Assembly: GCA_041602035.1 (NCBI GenBank)
Contig: JBFIHA010000004.1
Span: 1 to 64,000, forward strand
Reading direction: 5' to 3'
DNA: 64,000 nt
DNA from: JAOTVV01 sp041602035
GTDB taxonomy: Bacteria > Gemmatimonadota > Gemmatimonadetes > Gemmatimonadales > GWC2-71-9
The translations under genes were made by a program, and so were the position numbers. Under the pieces are notes generated by a model. The model did not search any database. It was not told where the DNA came from and saw only the letters and a program-made list of their open reading frames with translations. Shown piece after piece: positions 6,873 to 19,010 of the stretch. Each line of letters starts with the position of its first letter. The first letter of the stretch is position 1.

Positions 6873-9853
6873 CAGTAATTCACCCGCAGCCCAAAGCGCA
6901 CCGCACGACCGGACCCGCGGTACGAGAGAGGGTTGCCGAAGTTGTCGTTGAGTAGAAGCGGCACCGTGACCTGGCCCGTCACGGGATCGGTGGTGAGGCT
7001 CGCTGCAGGATCGACGAGGAACAGGGCGTGGTCCCGTGACACGAGTTCCGCATCGGTCACGTTCAGGATTTCCGTCCACAGCTCGATCGGGTAGCCCCCC
7101 AGCCAGAACGGCCCCAGTCCGACTCGAAGGTCAAGCACCGTCACTGCGGGATCCCGGCAGGCGTTCCGCTTTGCGAACTGGTCCGCTTGGGCCAAGAGGC
7201 ACTCCCAGTCGGCGTAGAGGTCCGACAGTCCTGGAAAGGCATCGTTCACAAAAGCCGGATCATTGCTGGCTGACCCGTCACCGTTGGCATCGACGCCGTT
7301 TGGAAACCCGGGCGTAAAGGGCAGGCCCGAGCGGTAACGGTAGAGCGCGGCAAGCGTGAATCCGTCGCGTCCCAGCGGCCGCAGCTCCAGACCCACCGCG
7401 GCCCGGTGGGGCACGTCGAAGTCGGACCGCCCTTCGGCCCAGTCCGCACCGTTTAGGCTATCTGGGAACGGTGTCAGTTGGGCATACGGGCCGCTGTGCC
7501 GGCCGGTGAGCACGTTGTCGGTGGCCTGCGAGTAGGTATAACTCGCCAACAACCTGAAGAACCGGCCCACGGGTTGCTCCAGGCGAGCGGTGACCCCCCA
7601 ATAGTCCGAATAGCCATCGGGATCCAGGGCCGATACGAGCTCGAATCCCCCGAACCGACGATTGCTCGCGGGGTCGGGAGCGATCACCCCTCCCTCCTTC
7701 ACGAGGGTACCGTAGAGCGGCCGCCCGTCTTGGTCCTGTCCGGTCATACCCGGTAGGCGGTTGAGATCGTGTCGCCTCGCGAGGAAGTCGGTGTGCCGGT
7801 GATGGGCCGACACCTCGAGCAACCCGTCCGTACCGAGCCGGCGCGCGACCCCGAAACTGAACTTGGATGACCGGGGATCCTGGAACTCCGGGCCCAAGAG
7901 GCTGAGCCGGGCGCCAACGTCGCTGACATCATTCCCCACCCCATCACGCCAGCCGACGTCGCCGATCCCCCTAGATACGGTGGTCCGCCCCACCTCCCGG
8001 ATGGCCTCACCCATCACGGCAGGATCGAGTTCGCCTCGCTGGACGGTAGCACTTCCCTGCACCACCCATTCGGCTTGGGGACCGAGTGCCCAGCGAAAGC
8101 CGAACCGCGGGCTGAACTTGGAGAGGAAGTCGACGATCGAGTCGCTGACGAGCCCCGTCAACGCCAGCCACTCGTCGTTCCGAACAATGTCGGCAGCAGG
8201 CAACCACTCACCATCCCACCGCAAGCCGAACCGGAGGTCGAGCCCCGAGAGCACCGTCCACGTGTTCTGGAGGAGGCCCGTAACGCGAAGCGATGAGAAT
8301 CGGGCGCGAGGGGGCGAGCCATTCGTACGCAGGTATGCACCCCGGCCTGCGCCGTAGGCGTCCGGGTCGGAAAACCAGTAGGTGGCGTCACTCCCAAAGG
8401 CGTACGTCTGGTCGTGCGACGCGAGGCCCGCTCCGAGACCGAGCTTGACGCGTACCGCTCCGAGCTGCAAGTGAAGCGCGTTACTCACTGAGGCGCCGGT
8501 GCGTTTGAACGTACCCGGTTGCGCAGGATCGGTGCCGAAGGCTTGGCCGGACACGCCGACCCGCGTACCCGGGTAGACTGTGGCACCGTATTCCCTCGAG
8601 GACGTTTCGAACCCAACGCGGAATTCGTTACCCAGGTTGTCGGAAAGAGCCGACAGGATGGCTGCTGTGGCGGCCACGTCGGTGCCCTCTGCGCCCGACC
8701 CGAAGCCGACGATCCCCTCGGGACCACGATCGGCCTCATCGTCCTTTGCGCTAGCGAAGCTCGCCCATGCGGACGCCCGGTGCCGCTGTGAGAAATCCCA
8801 ATCGACGCGGCCAAAGGCTGTAATGAGCCGGCGCTCCACCACGCGCGGTGCCGCATAGGGCCCGATGTCCACGCTGAACGAGTCGAGCGCGACTTGAAGT
8901 AACGCCGAATCGAGCAGGGTCGGGATCCACGCCGGGGCCTGAGGAAGCTGCAGCCGCTGCGCTTCCGCTCCGATGATGAAGTGGGCCGTGTCCGGAAGGA
9001 TCGGACCGCTCACCAGTGCACCGCCTCTGAAGGACAGGTGCCCCACGGCGTTGGGATCGAAGTAGTCGGAGCCCGATCCGGCCTTCCCGGCGACGTCGGC
9101 ATACAGGCTGGCCCCGAATTCCCGGGATCCGCGCCGCGAGTAGGCGCTGAGCGCATCCCCGATCGGACCGCCCCACTCGAGATCTACAGGCGAGGACAGA
9201 ACCGACGCGCCGTGGAATGCCAGGCGCGGAAACGCTATCCCATCCATGGCGTGCGTTGGCAAATACGGATGGCGCGCCATCGGATGCAGAGTACCATCCA
9301 CCGCAACCGCGCTGGCCGACGGTCCCAGGCCGTCGAGCTGGAGCCCGGCGCCGCGCGCGGTAAGATCCGCCAGGGCCGACAGGTCCCGATCGACGAGTGG
9401 CAGGCGGTCGGCCGCTTGGTACGGGAAGGCATGAGCCACCCCCGGCACCGCGTCAGCCGGCGCTCCACCAAACGGAATCGAATCGATGACGGTGACAGGG
9501 GGCTCCGCCGGTTCGAGCACGACGGAAATCGCAACGTCCGCTCCAGGACCGAGTCGGATGTCACGGACGCGTCTGGGACGGTATCCGAGCTGCTCCGCCC
9601 GAACGTCGTAGCTGCCGGGGTGCAGCTGCGAGAACACGAAGCGGCCGTCGCTCGCCGACTCGGCGAAGCGCTCGACCCCGGTCGTGCGATCGGTGAGCCA
9701 GACGATTGCATCGGCGATCGTCCGTCCGCCCGCGTCCATCACAAGCCCGCTGATTCGGCCGGCCGAAATGCTTTGCGGGCTCGCCGTGGACGGAACAGAG
9801 AGGAGCGCTCCCATGAGACCCAAGAACTTCAGCGTGCGCAGCGCGCCTTCCAC
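6872..9853 (-). CDS. TonB-dependent receptor with carboxypeptidase-regulatory domain
   Basis: The protein has about 990 residues. A GTG at 9853 precedes a credible signal peptide ending VPSTASPQ; the frame continues upstream but that part looks non-coding. After the signal comes a CarboxypepD_reg domain (ISGLVMDAGGRTIADAIVWL), then a plug-like region (TARGAGLQLDGLGPSASAVAVDGT) and a long beta-barrel of alternating aromatic strands ending in a C-terminal aromatic motif, FGLRVNY. Such outer-membrane receptors import substrates using TonB energy. No specific substrate motif is visible. The downstream lipoprotein is translationally coupled. Start position is the weakest point. Confidence 0.85.
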   Translation of the reverse strand: MEGALRTLKFLGLMGALLSVPSTASPQSISAGRISGLVMDAGGRTIADAIVWLTDRTTGVERFAESASDGRFVFSQLHPGSYDVRAEQLGYRPRRVRDIRLGPGADVAISVVLEPAEPPVTVIDSIPFGGAPADAVPGVAHAFPYQAADRLPLVDRDLSALADLTARGAGLQLDGLGPSASAVAVDGTLHPMARHPYLPTHAMDGIAFPRLAFHGASVLSSPVDLEWGGPIGDALSAYSRRGSREFGASLYADVAGKAGSGSDYFDPNAVGHLSFRGGALVSGPILPDTAHFIIGAEAQRLQLPQAPAWIPTLLDSALLQVALDSFSVDIGPYAAPRVVERRLITAFGRVDWDFSQRHRASAWASFASAKDDEADRGPEGIVGFGSGAEGTDVAATAAILSALSDNLGNEFRVGFETSSREYGATVYPGTRVGVSGQAFGTDPAQPGTFKRTGASVSNALHLQLGAVRVKLGLGAGLASHDQTYAFGSDATYWFSDPDAYGAGRGAYLRTNGSPPRARFSSLRVTGLLQNTWTVLSGLDLRFGLRWDGEWLPAADIVRNDEWLALTGLVSDSIVDFLSKFSPRFGFRWALGPQAEWVVQGSATVQRGELDPAVMGEAIREVGRTTVSRGIGDVGWRDGVGNDVSDVGARLSLLGPEFQDPRSSKFSFGVARRLGTDGLLEVSAHHRHTDFLARRHDLNRLPGMTGQDQDGRPLYGTLVKEGGVIAPDPASNRRFGGFELVSALDPDGYSDYWGVTARLEQPVGRFFRLLASYTYSQATDNVLTGRHSGPYAQLTPFPDSLNGADWAEGRSDFDVPHRAAVGLELRPLGRDGFTLAALYRYRSGLPFTPGFPNGVDANGDGSASNDPAFVNDAFPGLSDLYADWECLLAQADQFAKRNACRDPAVTVLDLRVGLGPFWLGGYPIELWTEILNVTDAELVSRDHALFLVDPAASLTTDPVTGQVTVPLLLNDNFGNPLSYRGSGRAVRFGLRVNY

Positions 9854-10028
9854 CCGTGTCCCCCAGTATCGTAAGATTCCCGAACTCCCAGACGGCGCCG
9901 CGTGCGCCGCCGGGACAAGATAGTGCGGTGTTACTCGCAATGTTAGCGCCCAGGCCCGCACCGTCCGCACGAGTCAGGGCTCGTCCGTAACCACATGCAA
10001 AACAGGCACTTGCTGCAATCTACCGTCG

Positions 10029-11300
10029 GTGAAACCGCTGGAAGCGTCTGAAGACCAGTCACGACCGTTGCGTCGTCGCCACGTACGGGGTCGCCGCGGA
10101 CGGCGATGGTGGAGTGCGGGCGTGCTCGGCGGCGCCCTGCTCGCCGTCGCGATCGCGACCCTCGCGCCAGGCGACCCGGCGGGGCCGACAGGCGGCTTCG
10201 CCTGCATCTTCTGCGGGGACCGGGCGCTCGCGGACGTCCTGATCAACATCGTGCTCTACTTGCCGGTCGGGGTGGGGCTGGCAATGTCCGGAACGCGGCT
10301 GTCGCGGATTGTGCTTGCCGGAGTCTTGCTGTCGTCGTCGATCGAGGCCGTCCAGGTTATCCTCCCGGGTCGGGACGCCAGCATCGGCGACGTCGTCGCG
10401 AACACATTGGGAACTGGTCTTGGCGCAGTGATCCTTTCTGGGTCGCCCCGCTGGCTCCGGCCGTCCCGGCACACCGCGAGCCTGCTTGGCCTTTCGGCAT
10501 CGGCCCTCGCCGTGGCCACGTTTGCCCTCACCGGGTATCTCCTCGGTCCGTCGTTCCCGACCGGCACCTATTCAGTCATTTGGACCCCTGCCGAGGAAGG
10601 CAGACCACGGTACCAAGGTACCATTCTGCAGGCGACCATCGGTGACATCTCGTTGCGACCGGCGCGCGTCGAGGAACCCGACTCCATGCGTGCCCTTCTG
10701 GCTGGAGACGCACGCCTGGAGGCTAGGTTCGTTGTCGGACCACCCCCGTCCAAGTCCACGGCGCTCGTTCTCGTCCGTGACGACCTCATGCAGAAGGTCC
10801 TTGTGGTGGGAGCACACCGGAACGACTTCGTCATCAGCTATCGCATGCGAGCGGCGGACTTGCGGCTCGACGAGCCGGATGTACGCTGGGTCGCCACAAT
10901 GGACGACCTGATGGTCGGGGACACCACTGCCGTTCGGATATGGGGTCAGCGCGGCCAGACCTGCATCGCTCTAGGGAATCGGGAACGGTGCGACTTCGGA
11001 TTCTCTGTCGGCAGCGGGTGGACGCTCTTGTACTACGGCGGGTCGTTTCCGCCATGGCTTAAGGTGGGATTGAACGGTGTGTGGGTCGCTGGCCTGCTCT
11101 TGCCGATCGGCTTCTGGTTTGGGCGCGGTGTCGTGTCGGCGACCGCCGTGGTAATCACAGGCGTGGGGCTCGCGGTGATTCCGACTGCCACGGTGCTGAC
11201 CACCACGCCCTGGTGGGAGTGGGGGGCAGCCGCAACCGGCTTGGCGGTAGGCGTCTTGCTGCGCTGGAGCCTGCGCTCGGATCAGGGCTCTAGCCGGTAG
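10029..11300 (+). CDS. VanZ-like family membrane protein
   Basis: The protein has 423 residues from a GTG start. Its N-terminal 150 residues match the VanZ-like domain: a helix near 27-47, then DVLINIVLYLPVGVGLA, then SSSIEAVQVILPGRDASIGDVVANTLG with the conserved E-Q-R-D-N pattern. A soluble beta-rich domain of about 180 residues follows, resembling a LamG/concanavalin-like fold, then two or three further helices. VanZ itself affects teicoplanin resistance in enterococci, but most family members have no known role. Its 3' end overlaps the convergent sugar dehydrogenase gene by 19 bases. Confidence 0.75.
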   Translation: MKPLEASEDQSRPLRRRHVRGRRGRRWWSAGVLGGALLAVAIATLAPGDPAGPTGGFACIFCGDRALADVLINIVLYLPVGVGLAMSGTRLSRIVLAGVLLSSSIEAVQVILPGRDASIGDVVANTLGTGLGAVILSGSPRWLRPSRHTASLLGLSASALAVATFALTGYLLGPSFPTGTYSVIWTPAEEGRPRYQGTILQATIGDISLRPARVEEPDSMRALLAGDARLEARFVVGPPPSKSTALVLVRDDLMQKVLVVGAHRNDFVISYRMRAADLRLDEPDVRWVATMDDLMVGDTTAVRIWGQRGQTCIALGNRERCDFGFSVGSGWTLLYYGGSFPPWLKVGLNGVWVAGLLLPIGFWFGRGVVSATAVVITGVGLAVIPTATVLTTTPWWEWGAAATGLAVGVLLRWSLRSDQGSSR

Positions 11301-13015
11301 ACACTGCCTCCCAGCGTGAGGACGTAGACCTCACCGGCGCCATCCTCGCCAAAGGACGAGATCAAGGACAGGGTCCCGACATCGCCCGTGTGGTCTCTGA
11401 CGTCCGTCGCCTGCCCGTTCTGGTAGTGGAAGCTTCTGATCCACCCCTGGCAATAGTCGGCATAGAAATACCGTCCCTGGAGTGACGGGATTGCACTGCC
11501 TCGATAGACGTAGCCACCGGTCACCGAGCATCCCTCGCTGTGCGGGTACTCCAGGACCGGCAAGGCGAGACCCGTCTGATTGCACGTGGCGGCACTGTAG
11601 CAGTGGAGCCCCTCCATTACGTTCCAGCCAAGGTTGGCGCCACCAGTGCCAGCCGGAACGACGTCAATCTCCTCCCACGCGTTCTGCCCCACGTCGCCGA
11701 TGTAGAGGTCGCCGGTCAGCCGGTCGAACGAGAAGCGCCACGGATTTCGAACTCCGTACACCCAGATCTCTGTGCGGGCAGCGGCATCGTTCACAAACGG
11801 GTTGTCGTTCGGGATCGCGTAGGGGGTCCCACCGTCCACGTCGATGCGCAGGATCGAGCCGAGCAACGTCGTGGAGTCCTGACCACTCCCGAGCGGGTCC
11901 CCGCCCGACCCTCCGTCACCGAGCCCGATGTAGAGCATGCCGTCGGGTCCAAAGGCAACCATCCCGCCGTTGTGATTGGAGTACGGCTGATCCACCACCA
12001 GGAGCACTTCTTCGGTCGCCGGATCCACGCTGTCGGGGTCGGCCGAAACACGAAACCGCGAGACGTGTGAGTCGCCGGCCAAGTTCGTGTAGTACACGAA
12101 GACTTCACCGTTCTGCGAATAGTCGGGATGCAACGCGAGCCCCAAGAAGCCCTGTTCACCCCCGGCCAGCGTTCGATCGCTGATATCAAGGAACGATCGC
12201 CCGACGACGGCGCCGTCCCTCACGATCTTTGCCGTGCCACGTCGCTCTACCACGAACAGCCTGGACCCGTCACCGGGCGCGTGCGTCAGAAACACGGGAT
12301 TGGCCAACCCGCTCGCTACTCGCTGGAGCTTGAGCGAACCACCGGCCGCGGGTTCCACCACCACGACCGCTCCACCCCGCAGACTGCTGGAGGAAGCGGT
12401 GAGAAACGTCGTTCCCGGCCCGCGGGCCGAGAGGACAGCCCGGTCGGTGTCGGCAGACTCCACCGTCGCAATCGAAGGGTCATCAGTGGACCAGGCCACC
12501 GCCGCCGGCCGAGCACCACCATCGACAGCTTCGACGCGCGCCGAGATCGTGACCGTGTCACCAGCCGTCAGCAGGACGGGGACACCGAGCACCAGCATTG
12601 TCGCGTTCGCGATGCTCGCCGTGAGGGGATCACCCGACCCAGTGGGGGCGAGCAAGACACTGGTGGCTAGGACGGTGTCTCCGCGGATCTCAATCGCCAC
12701 CTGGCCTTGGTGCGTTTCGACGCCTCCGGCCAGCGTAGACACGGTCACCACACGACCCGACCCCGGCGACACCGACGCGACGACCCGACCCATGCCGGCT
12801 TGGGCCGAACCTCCGAAGGAACGCGCGGCGAGGTCGGGAGCCGAGATCACGACGTGCACCGAGTCAGTGGCACCGGTTGGATCGAGCAGGTTCACGAAGA
12901 AGGACACGTCCTCGGGCAGTGGGACGGTCGGCCCGTCGCCGGAACAGGATAGTCCGACGGCGAAGAGCAGGATGAACGTCGGAATCAAGGAGGGCATTTG
13001 GGAACGTCGTCTCAT
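11282..13015 (-). CDS. PQQ-type sugar dehydrogenase lipoprotein with Ig-like domain
   Basis: The protein has 577 residues. A signal peptide ends GLSC (start at 13015, or the second Met at 12997), so it is probably a lipoprotein. Residues about 130-220 form a Big_2-like Ig domain (AVAWSTDDPSIATVES). From about 228 to the end lies a six-bladed propeller of the soluble glucose/sorbosone dehydrogenase type, with GLANPVFLTHAPGDGSRLFV, a SNHNGGMVAFGPDGMLYIGLGDGG calcium/PQQ-site motif, and WEEIDVV. Such enzymes oxidise sugars or aldoses using PQQ in the periplasm, but related proteins lack activity. Convergent overlap with the VanZ-like gene leaves no room for a terminator. Confidence 0.8.
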   Translation of the reverse strand: MRRRSQMPSLIPTFILLFAVGLSCSGDGPTVPLPEDVSFFVNLLDPTGATDSVHVVISAPDLAARSFGGSAQAGMGRVVASVSPGSGRVVTVSTLAGGVETHQGQVAIEIRGDTVLATSVLLAPTGSGDPLTASIANATMLVLGVPVLLTAGDTVTISARVEAVDGGARPAAVAWSTDDPSIATVESADTDRAVLSARGPGTTFLTASSSSLRGGAVVVVEPAAGGSLKLQRVASGLANPVFLTHAPGDGSRLFVVERRGTAKIVRDGAVVGRSFLDISDRTLAGGEQGFLGLALHPDYSQNGEVFVYYTNLAGDSHVSRFRVSADPDSVDPATEEVLLVVDQPYSNHNGGMVAFGPDGMLYIGLGDGGSGGDPLGSGQDSTTLLGSILRIDVDGGTPYAIPNDNPFVNDAAARTEIWVYGVRNPWRFSFDRLTGDLYIGDVGQNAWEEIDVVPAGTGGANLGWNVMEGLHCYSAATCNQTGLALPVLEYPHSEGCSVTGGYVYRGSAIPSLQGRYFYADYCQGWIRSFHYQNGQATDVRDHTGDVGTLSLISSFGEDGAGEVYVLTLGGSVYRLEP

Positions 13016-13047
13016 TCTTCGAATCTACGCGGTACGCTGCTGATGGG

Positions 13048-13191
13048 TGCGCTGTGAGAGTGACATGTGAGCTGTACGCTGTGCGCTGTGAAGGGGCATG
13101 TGGGAAACGGCGGCTAAGGACTCGCTAGGAAAGCTCAGCGCACAGATCACAGCGCACAAGTCAGACCTCACAGATCACACGTCACCCACAC
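13048..13191. repeat. Inverted heptamer arrays without a gene
   Basis: The right arm, 13136-13191, is exactly eight consecutive 7-mers of the CAGCGCA / CAGATCA type. The left arm, 13048-13092, is the complementary GCTGTGA type. TGCGCTGTGA at 13048-13057 and 13082-13091 is the exact reverse complement of 13147-13156. About 43 bases separate the arms. The right arm runs into the sdr gene and supplies its TGA stop codon at 13182-13184. Confidence 0.8.
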
Positions 13192-13952
13192 AACACGCTT
13201 CCCCCATTCACATTCAGGATCTCCCCCACGACGCTGTTCGCGAGGTTGGTGCACAGGAACACGATCGGTCCCGCGATCTCCTCGGGGGTCGCCACCCGAC
13301 CGAGCGGGATCGTCGCCTCAATCTCACGTCTCCCTTTTCCCCCGTCCCTCTTGAACGGCGTTTCACTCATTTCCGTATCCACCCAACCCGGCGCCACGCA
13401 GTTCACGTAGATCCCGCTCTCGATCGCCTCAACGCACACCGACTTCACGAACGAGATGATGGCGCCCTTGGTCGCCGCATAATCCGCGTGGTATGCCTCA
13501 CCCCGTTGTCCCGCTGTCGATGCGACGATTACGATTCGTCCACCCCGGGTCATCGCTCCCAGTGCGGCCCGTGTGCCGTAGAACACCGAGTCGAGGTTCA
13601 CGCCCAGCGTCATGCGCCACTGCCGGTCCTCCATACGTGTAATGGGCAACTCGTCCGGCGGCCAGATTCCCGCATTCGCGACGAAGATGTCGAGCGGGCC
13701 GAGCGCGGACATCGTTTCTTCAACCGAGCGATCACAGTCCTCGCGCTCGGACACGTCGGCTTGAATCGCGAGCCCGCGGCGTCCAAGCTCCGCGATAGCC
13801 TGTCCCACCCTCTCGGCATCCCCGGCGCGGCTCCGATACGTGAACGCCACGTCCGCTCCCGCCGTGGCGAGGAGCTTCACCGTGGCGGCGCCGATGCCAC
13901 GCGAGCCGCCGGTCACGAGCGCGACCTTACCGGAGAGATCGATCAACGTCAT
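13182..13952 (-). CDS. Short-chain dehydrogenase/reductase, FabG-like
   Basis: The protein has 256 residues. The NAD(P)-binding motif TGGSRGIG is at 14-21, NAG at 93-95, and the catalytic triad is Ser145, Tyr158 and Lys162 (YAATK). The sequence is close to 3-oxoacyl-ACP reductases, but paralogues of this family act on many substrates and there is no fatty-acid gene next to it. Around residues 202-209 the codons for GGKGRRE come from three 7-mers of the xxxTCCC type (13328-13348), in a loop normally variable in the family. The stop codon lies inside the heptamer array that follows. Confidence 0.85.
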   Translation of the reverse strand: MTLIDLSGKVALVTGGSRGIGAATVKLLATAGADVAFTYRSRAGDAERVGQAIAELGRRGLAIQADVSEREDCDRSVEETMSALGPLDIFVANAGIWPPDELPITRMEDRQWRMTLGVNLDSVFYGTRAALGAMTRGGRIVIVASTAGQRGEAYHADYAATKGAIISFVKSVCVEAIESGIYVNCVAPGWVDTEMSETPFKRDGGKGRREIEATIPLGRVATPEEIAGPIVFLCTNLANSVVGEILNVNGGSVLCG

Positions 13953-13976
13953 TCAACCTCCTGACAGCCAGAGGGG

Positions 13977-14026
13977 CTGTGAACGGTGAAAACGCGTAGG
14001 GTGCAATGCGATGTCACCGTTCACCG
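13977..14026. repeat. Short inverted heptamer element between sdr and cpsB-like gene
   Basis: GTGAACGGTGA at 13979-13989 is the exact reverse complement of 14014-14024, with a 24-nt loop. Both arms show the 7-nt step (CGGTGAA, TTCACCG). The right arm carries the TGA stop of the cpsB-like gene at 14021-14023. Confidence 0.7.
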
Positions 14027-14824
14027 TCCACCTCCCACGATCCTGCGCACGAAGTCCCTCACCCTGCTCCCCACGCCCACCACACCGATATCGATCAGCT
14101 CTCGATCTTCAATCACGGCCCGAGGGTTCTCGGCAGCCAAGCACCTCGCCGCACCCCGATAGCCTTGCTCCGACAGGAAGTGGACGGCCATGCGGAGGGT
14201 CCGATGTGGGCTGCCGTGGTTATCGGCCGCAACGACGTCCGCGAGCCCCGCTCTGAGCAGGGCTCGCGCCTGATGACCTCGGAGGTTGGTGCGCGTGAGC
14301 GTAAACGCATCCAGTTGGAACTTGGCGCCGGTGCCGCGCCAGACCGCGAGGTCGCGAACCATGCAGCGAAAGTATCGTTCCGGGTGCGCCACGAGGGGTA
14401 CGACTCCCGACGCGACAATCGCGGACAGTCGTTGCGCCACACCATCGGGTGACACGCTCAACGGGAATTCAACGAGCGCGTACCTCGACTGCGCCAAGGC
14501 GTACCGACGATCCCCGAGGGCTCGATCAGACAGCGGCTCATCAAGCATGATCTCGAAGCCCAGGTAAAGCTCCGGAGACCGCCGCAGGGCAGTCTTGAGC
14601 CCCTCGAACACCTCGGCCTGCTGTTCCAGCACGTCGGCACCGTGCTCATTGATCTCGCTGGCGGTGACGTGGGGAGTGAGCACCACGGCCTCCACCCCAT
14701 CGTCCGCGAACGCTTCCAGCACGGCGACGGATTGCTCGACGCTGCGCGAGCCGTCATCGACGCCCGGTAGAAGGTGGGAGTGGAGGTCGATCACGAGGGG
14801 CGGGGGGAAGACGGGAGAGCCCAT
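14021..14824 (-). CDS. PHP-family phosphatase, CpsB/CapC-like
   Basis: The protein has 267 residues. PHP-domain metal motifs are visible: DLHSHLLPGVDDG at about 13-25, TPHVT near 50, VAHPERY near 145 and AADNHG near 195. This set matches manganese-dependent tyrosine phosphatases CpsB/YwqE, which control capsule or exopolysaccharide export kinases. No polysaccharide genes are adjacent. The first ten residues (GSPVFPPPL) come from a short GGGGAAG-type tract, so the start could be later; VIDLHSH is the core. Its stop codon lies in a repeat array. Confidence 0.75.
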   Translation of the reverse strand: MGSPVFPPPLVIDLHSHLLPGVDDGSRSVEQSVAVLEAFADDGVEAVVLTPHVTASEINEHGADVLEQQAEVFEGLKTALRRSPELYLGFEIMLDEPLSDRALGDRRYALAQSRYALVEFPLSVSPDGVAQRLSAIVASGVVPLVAHPERYFRCMVRDLAVWRGTGAKFQLDAFTLTRTNLRGHQARALLRAGLADVVAADNHGSPHRTLRMAVHFLSEQGYRGAARCLAAENPRAVIEDRELIDIGVVGVGSRVRDFVRRIVGGGR

Positions 14825-15119
14825 GCGTCCTCGGTGTCTTGTGATCCCACTGAGCCCCGGAACTCCAGTTCCACCGCCAGGGTGATCAGGGCATCGGCTG
14901 CGAGGAGCGTGAGCGCCTTCGAGTGGGTGGGGGGACCGGAGGCGACGTTGGACAAGAGATCCGTGGCAATGGAGCGGAGCTGGTCGGGAAGCGGGAAGCG
15001 CGAAGGGGGAAGCGTGCTACCGGGTCCACGCTGCGCGTCCTTCGCCGCGCTGAGAATCCGCAACCGCAGGCTCGCCGGCGTGGCCTCGAGGCGCTTGGTG
15101 AGCCATTGCTCCAGATCGG

Positions 15120-15123
<4 letters not shown>
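14791..15123 (-). CDS. Hypothetical protein coupled to alaS
   Basis: This frame of 110 codons appears to start at a CTG whose last two bases overlap the alaS TGA stop, with GAGG five bases upstream. A TTG at 15063 is the next option. The translation is helical with charged and leucine positions (LTDLEQWLTKRLEA, then ALTLLAADALITLAVELEF) and reads like real protein, but I know no family. Residues about 37-47 (STLPPSRFPLP) are encoded by a heptamer array. The 3' end overlaps the cpsB-like gene by 34 bases. Confidence 0.45.
14986..15013. repeat. Four-unit GGGAAGC array
   Basis: Four consecutive 7-mers of the GGGAAGC type, one of them GCGAAGG. They lie in frame inside the hypothetical gene after alaS. 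No complementary arm is obvious nearby. Confidence 0.8.
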
Positions 15124-17792
<2,669 letters not shown>

Positions 17793-18203
17793 GGGCTAAA
17801 CCTAATACTCGCCTTCCCCATTCGCCGCCGCGTACCGTCGGACGGGATCTGGTGCTGTCCTGCGATGCGCCACCCGGAGCGGAATGGTGGTGCGGACTGG
17901 TCGCCGAGCGGAACGTGCATCGGATCGTGGACCCGGATGACCTCTGCGAATCGCGCGTCATTGCTGCCGGTGTGGCAAAGCGCGCCTCTCCTGACTCGAC
18001 GGCCAGGGACCGCGCAGCGTATCATGCTAAGTGATTGTGCCACAACATATTCCAAACGGTCGCGCGGCGAGTTTGGTCCCGCGACCCCTCCCGACCTTTC
18101 GCGCACGACTCTTGCGCAGAGATAAGCCGCGTCGTCTGAACCGATCCAATCTGGTCCTGTCGTTCTAGCCTGGCCGAGTAACCGCGGTGATAGGAGCGCT
18201 GAC
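17793..18203. other. Divergent intergenic region, alaS and proC
   Basis: This 411-base stretch separates divergent alaS and proC, so it should hold both promoters. Short open frames exist on both strands (for example plus 17852-18034), but none has a recognisable family or a good ribosome site. I see no repeat array, tRNA or riboswitch-like structure that I can support. Confidence 0.45.
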
Positions 18204-19010
18204 TTGCCGACTACCCGTCTTGCCATCATTGGTGCCGGAAACATCGGGATCCCCATAGCCCAAGGACTCGTCGATTCGGGAGCATACTCGCCGGGAGACA
18301 TTGTGCTCACTCGACGCAGTATCCACCTGCTCGACGACATGAGAGCGCGTGGATATGCCGTTGAGCCCGACAACAGGATCGCTGTCCAGCAGGCCCACGT
18401 TGTGATCCTGGCCGTGGAGCCTCAGCAGATCGATCCAGTCTTGGCGGAGATAGGGGGGACACTCCAGGCCGATCGGCACATTCTCATCTCCGTCGTCACC
18501 GGAGTGAGCACCTCATACGTTCGCGACCGAATTCGTGCTGGCGTGCCGATCGTTCGGGCCATGCCGAACACGGCCGTTTCAGCTCGGGAATCCATGACGT
18601 GTTTAGCTTCCGATACCGCCAACGGATCCGCGATGACCGTCGCCAAAAACGTATTCGACGCGCTTGGAAAGACCATCGTGGTCAAGGAGGAACAGATGAA
18701 CGCCGCCACCGCACTCGTAGCGTGCGGCATCGCGTTCTTCTTCCGAGCCATCCGCGCGGCATCGCAGGGAGGTATCGAGATCGGATTCCACTCGGCGGAG
18801 GCCTTGGCGATGGCCGCGCAAACGGCCAAAGGCGCAGCGGCAATCCTACTTCAGACGGGCAATCATCCGGAACACGAGATTGACAGGGTCACGACGCCCA
18901 GAGGCTGCACCATAGCCGGCCTGAATCACATGGAGCACGAAGGGTTCAGTTCTGCCCTCATCAAGGGAATCCGCATATCGGCTGATCAGGCCTCCCGACT
19001 CCACAGCTAG
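18204..19010 (+). CDS. proC: Pyrroline-5-carboxylate reductase
   Basis: This enzyme performs the last step of proline synthesis, reducing pyrroline-5-carboxylate with NAD(P)H. The 268 residues match the family length. The Rossmann motif IIGAGNIGIPIAQGL is near 8-22, RAMPNTAV near 116-123, and the C-terminal TPRGCTIAGLNHMEH is the ProC signature. The start is a TTG at 18204 preceded by GGAG at a suitable distance. It stands alone on the plus strand, with no proA or proB nearby. Confidence 0.92.
   Translation: MPTTRLAIIGAGNIGIPIAQGLVDSGAYSPGDIVLTRRSIHLLDDMRARGYAVEPDNRIAVQQAHVVILAVEPQQIDPVLAEIGGTLQADRHILISVVTGVSTSYVRDRIRAGVPIVRAMPNTAVSARESMTCLASDTANGSAMTVAKNVFDALGKTIVVKEEQMNAATALVACGIAFFFRAIRAASQGGIEIGFHSAEALAMAAQTAKGAAAILLQTGNHPEHEIDRVTTPRGCTIAGLNHMEHEGFSSALIKGIRISADQASRLHS

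Noticed and set aside
17852..18034. Small plus-strand ORF between alaS and proC
   Set aside because: It has no ribosome site, no recognisable family and no coding partner, so the interval is left as intergenic.
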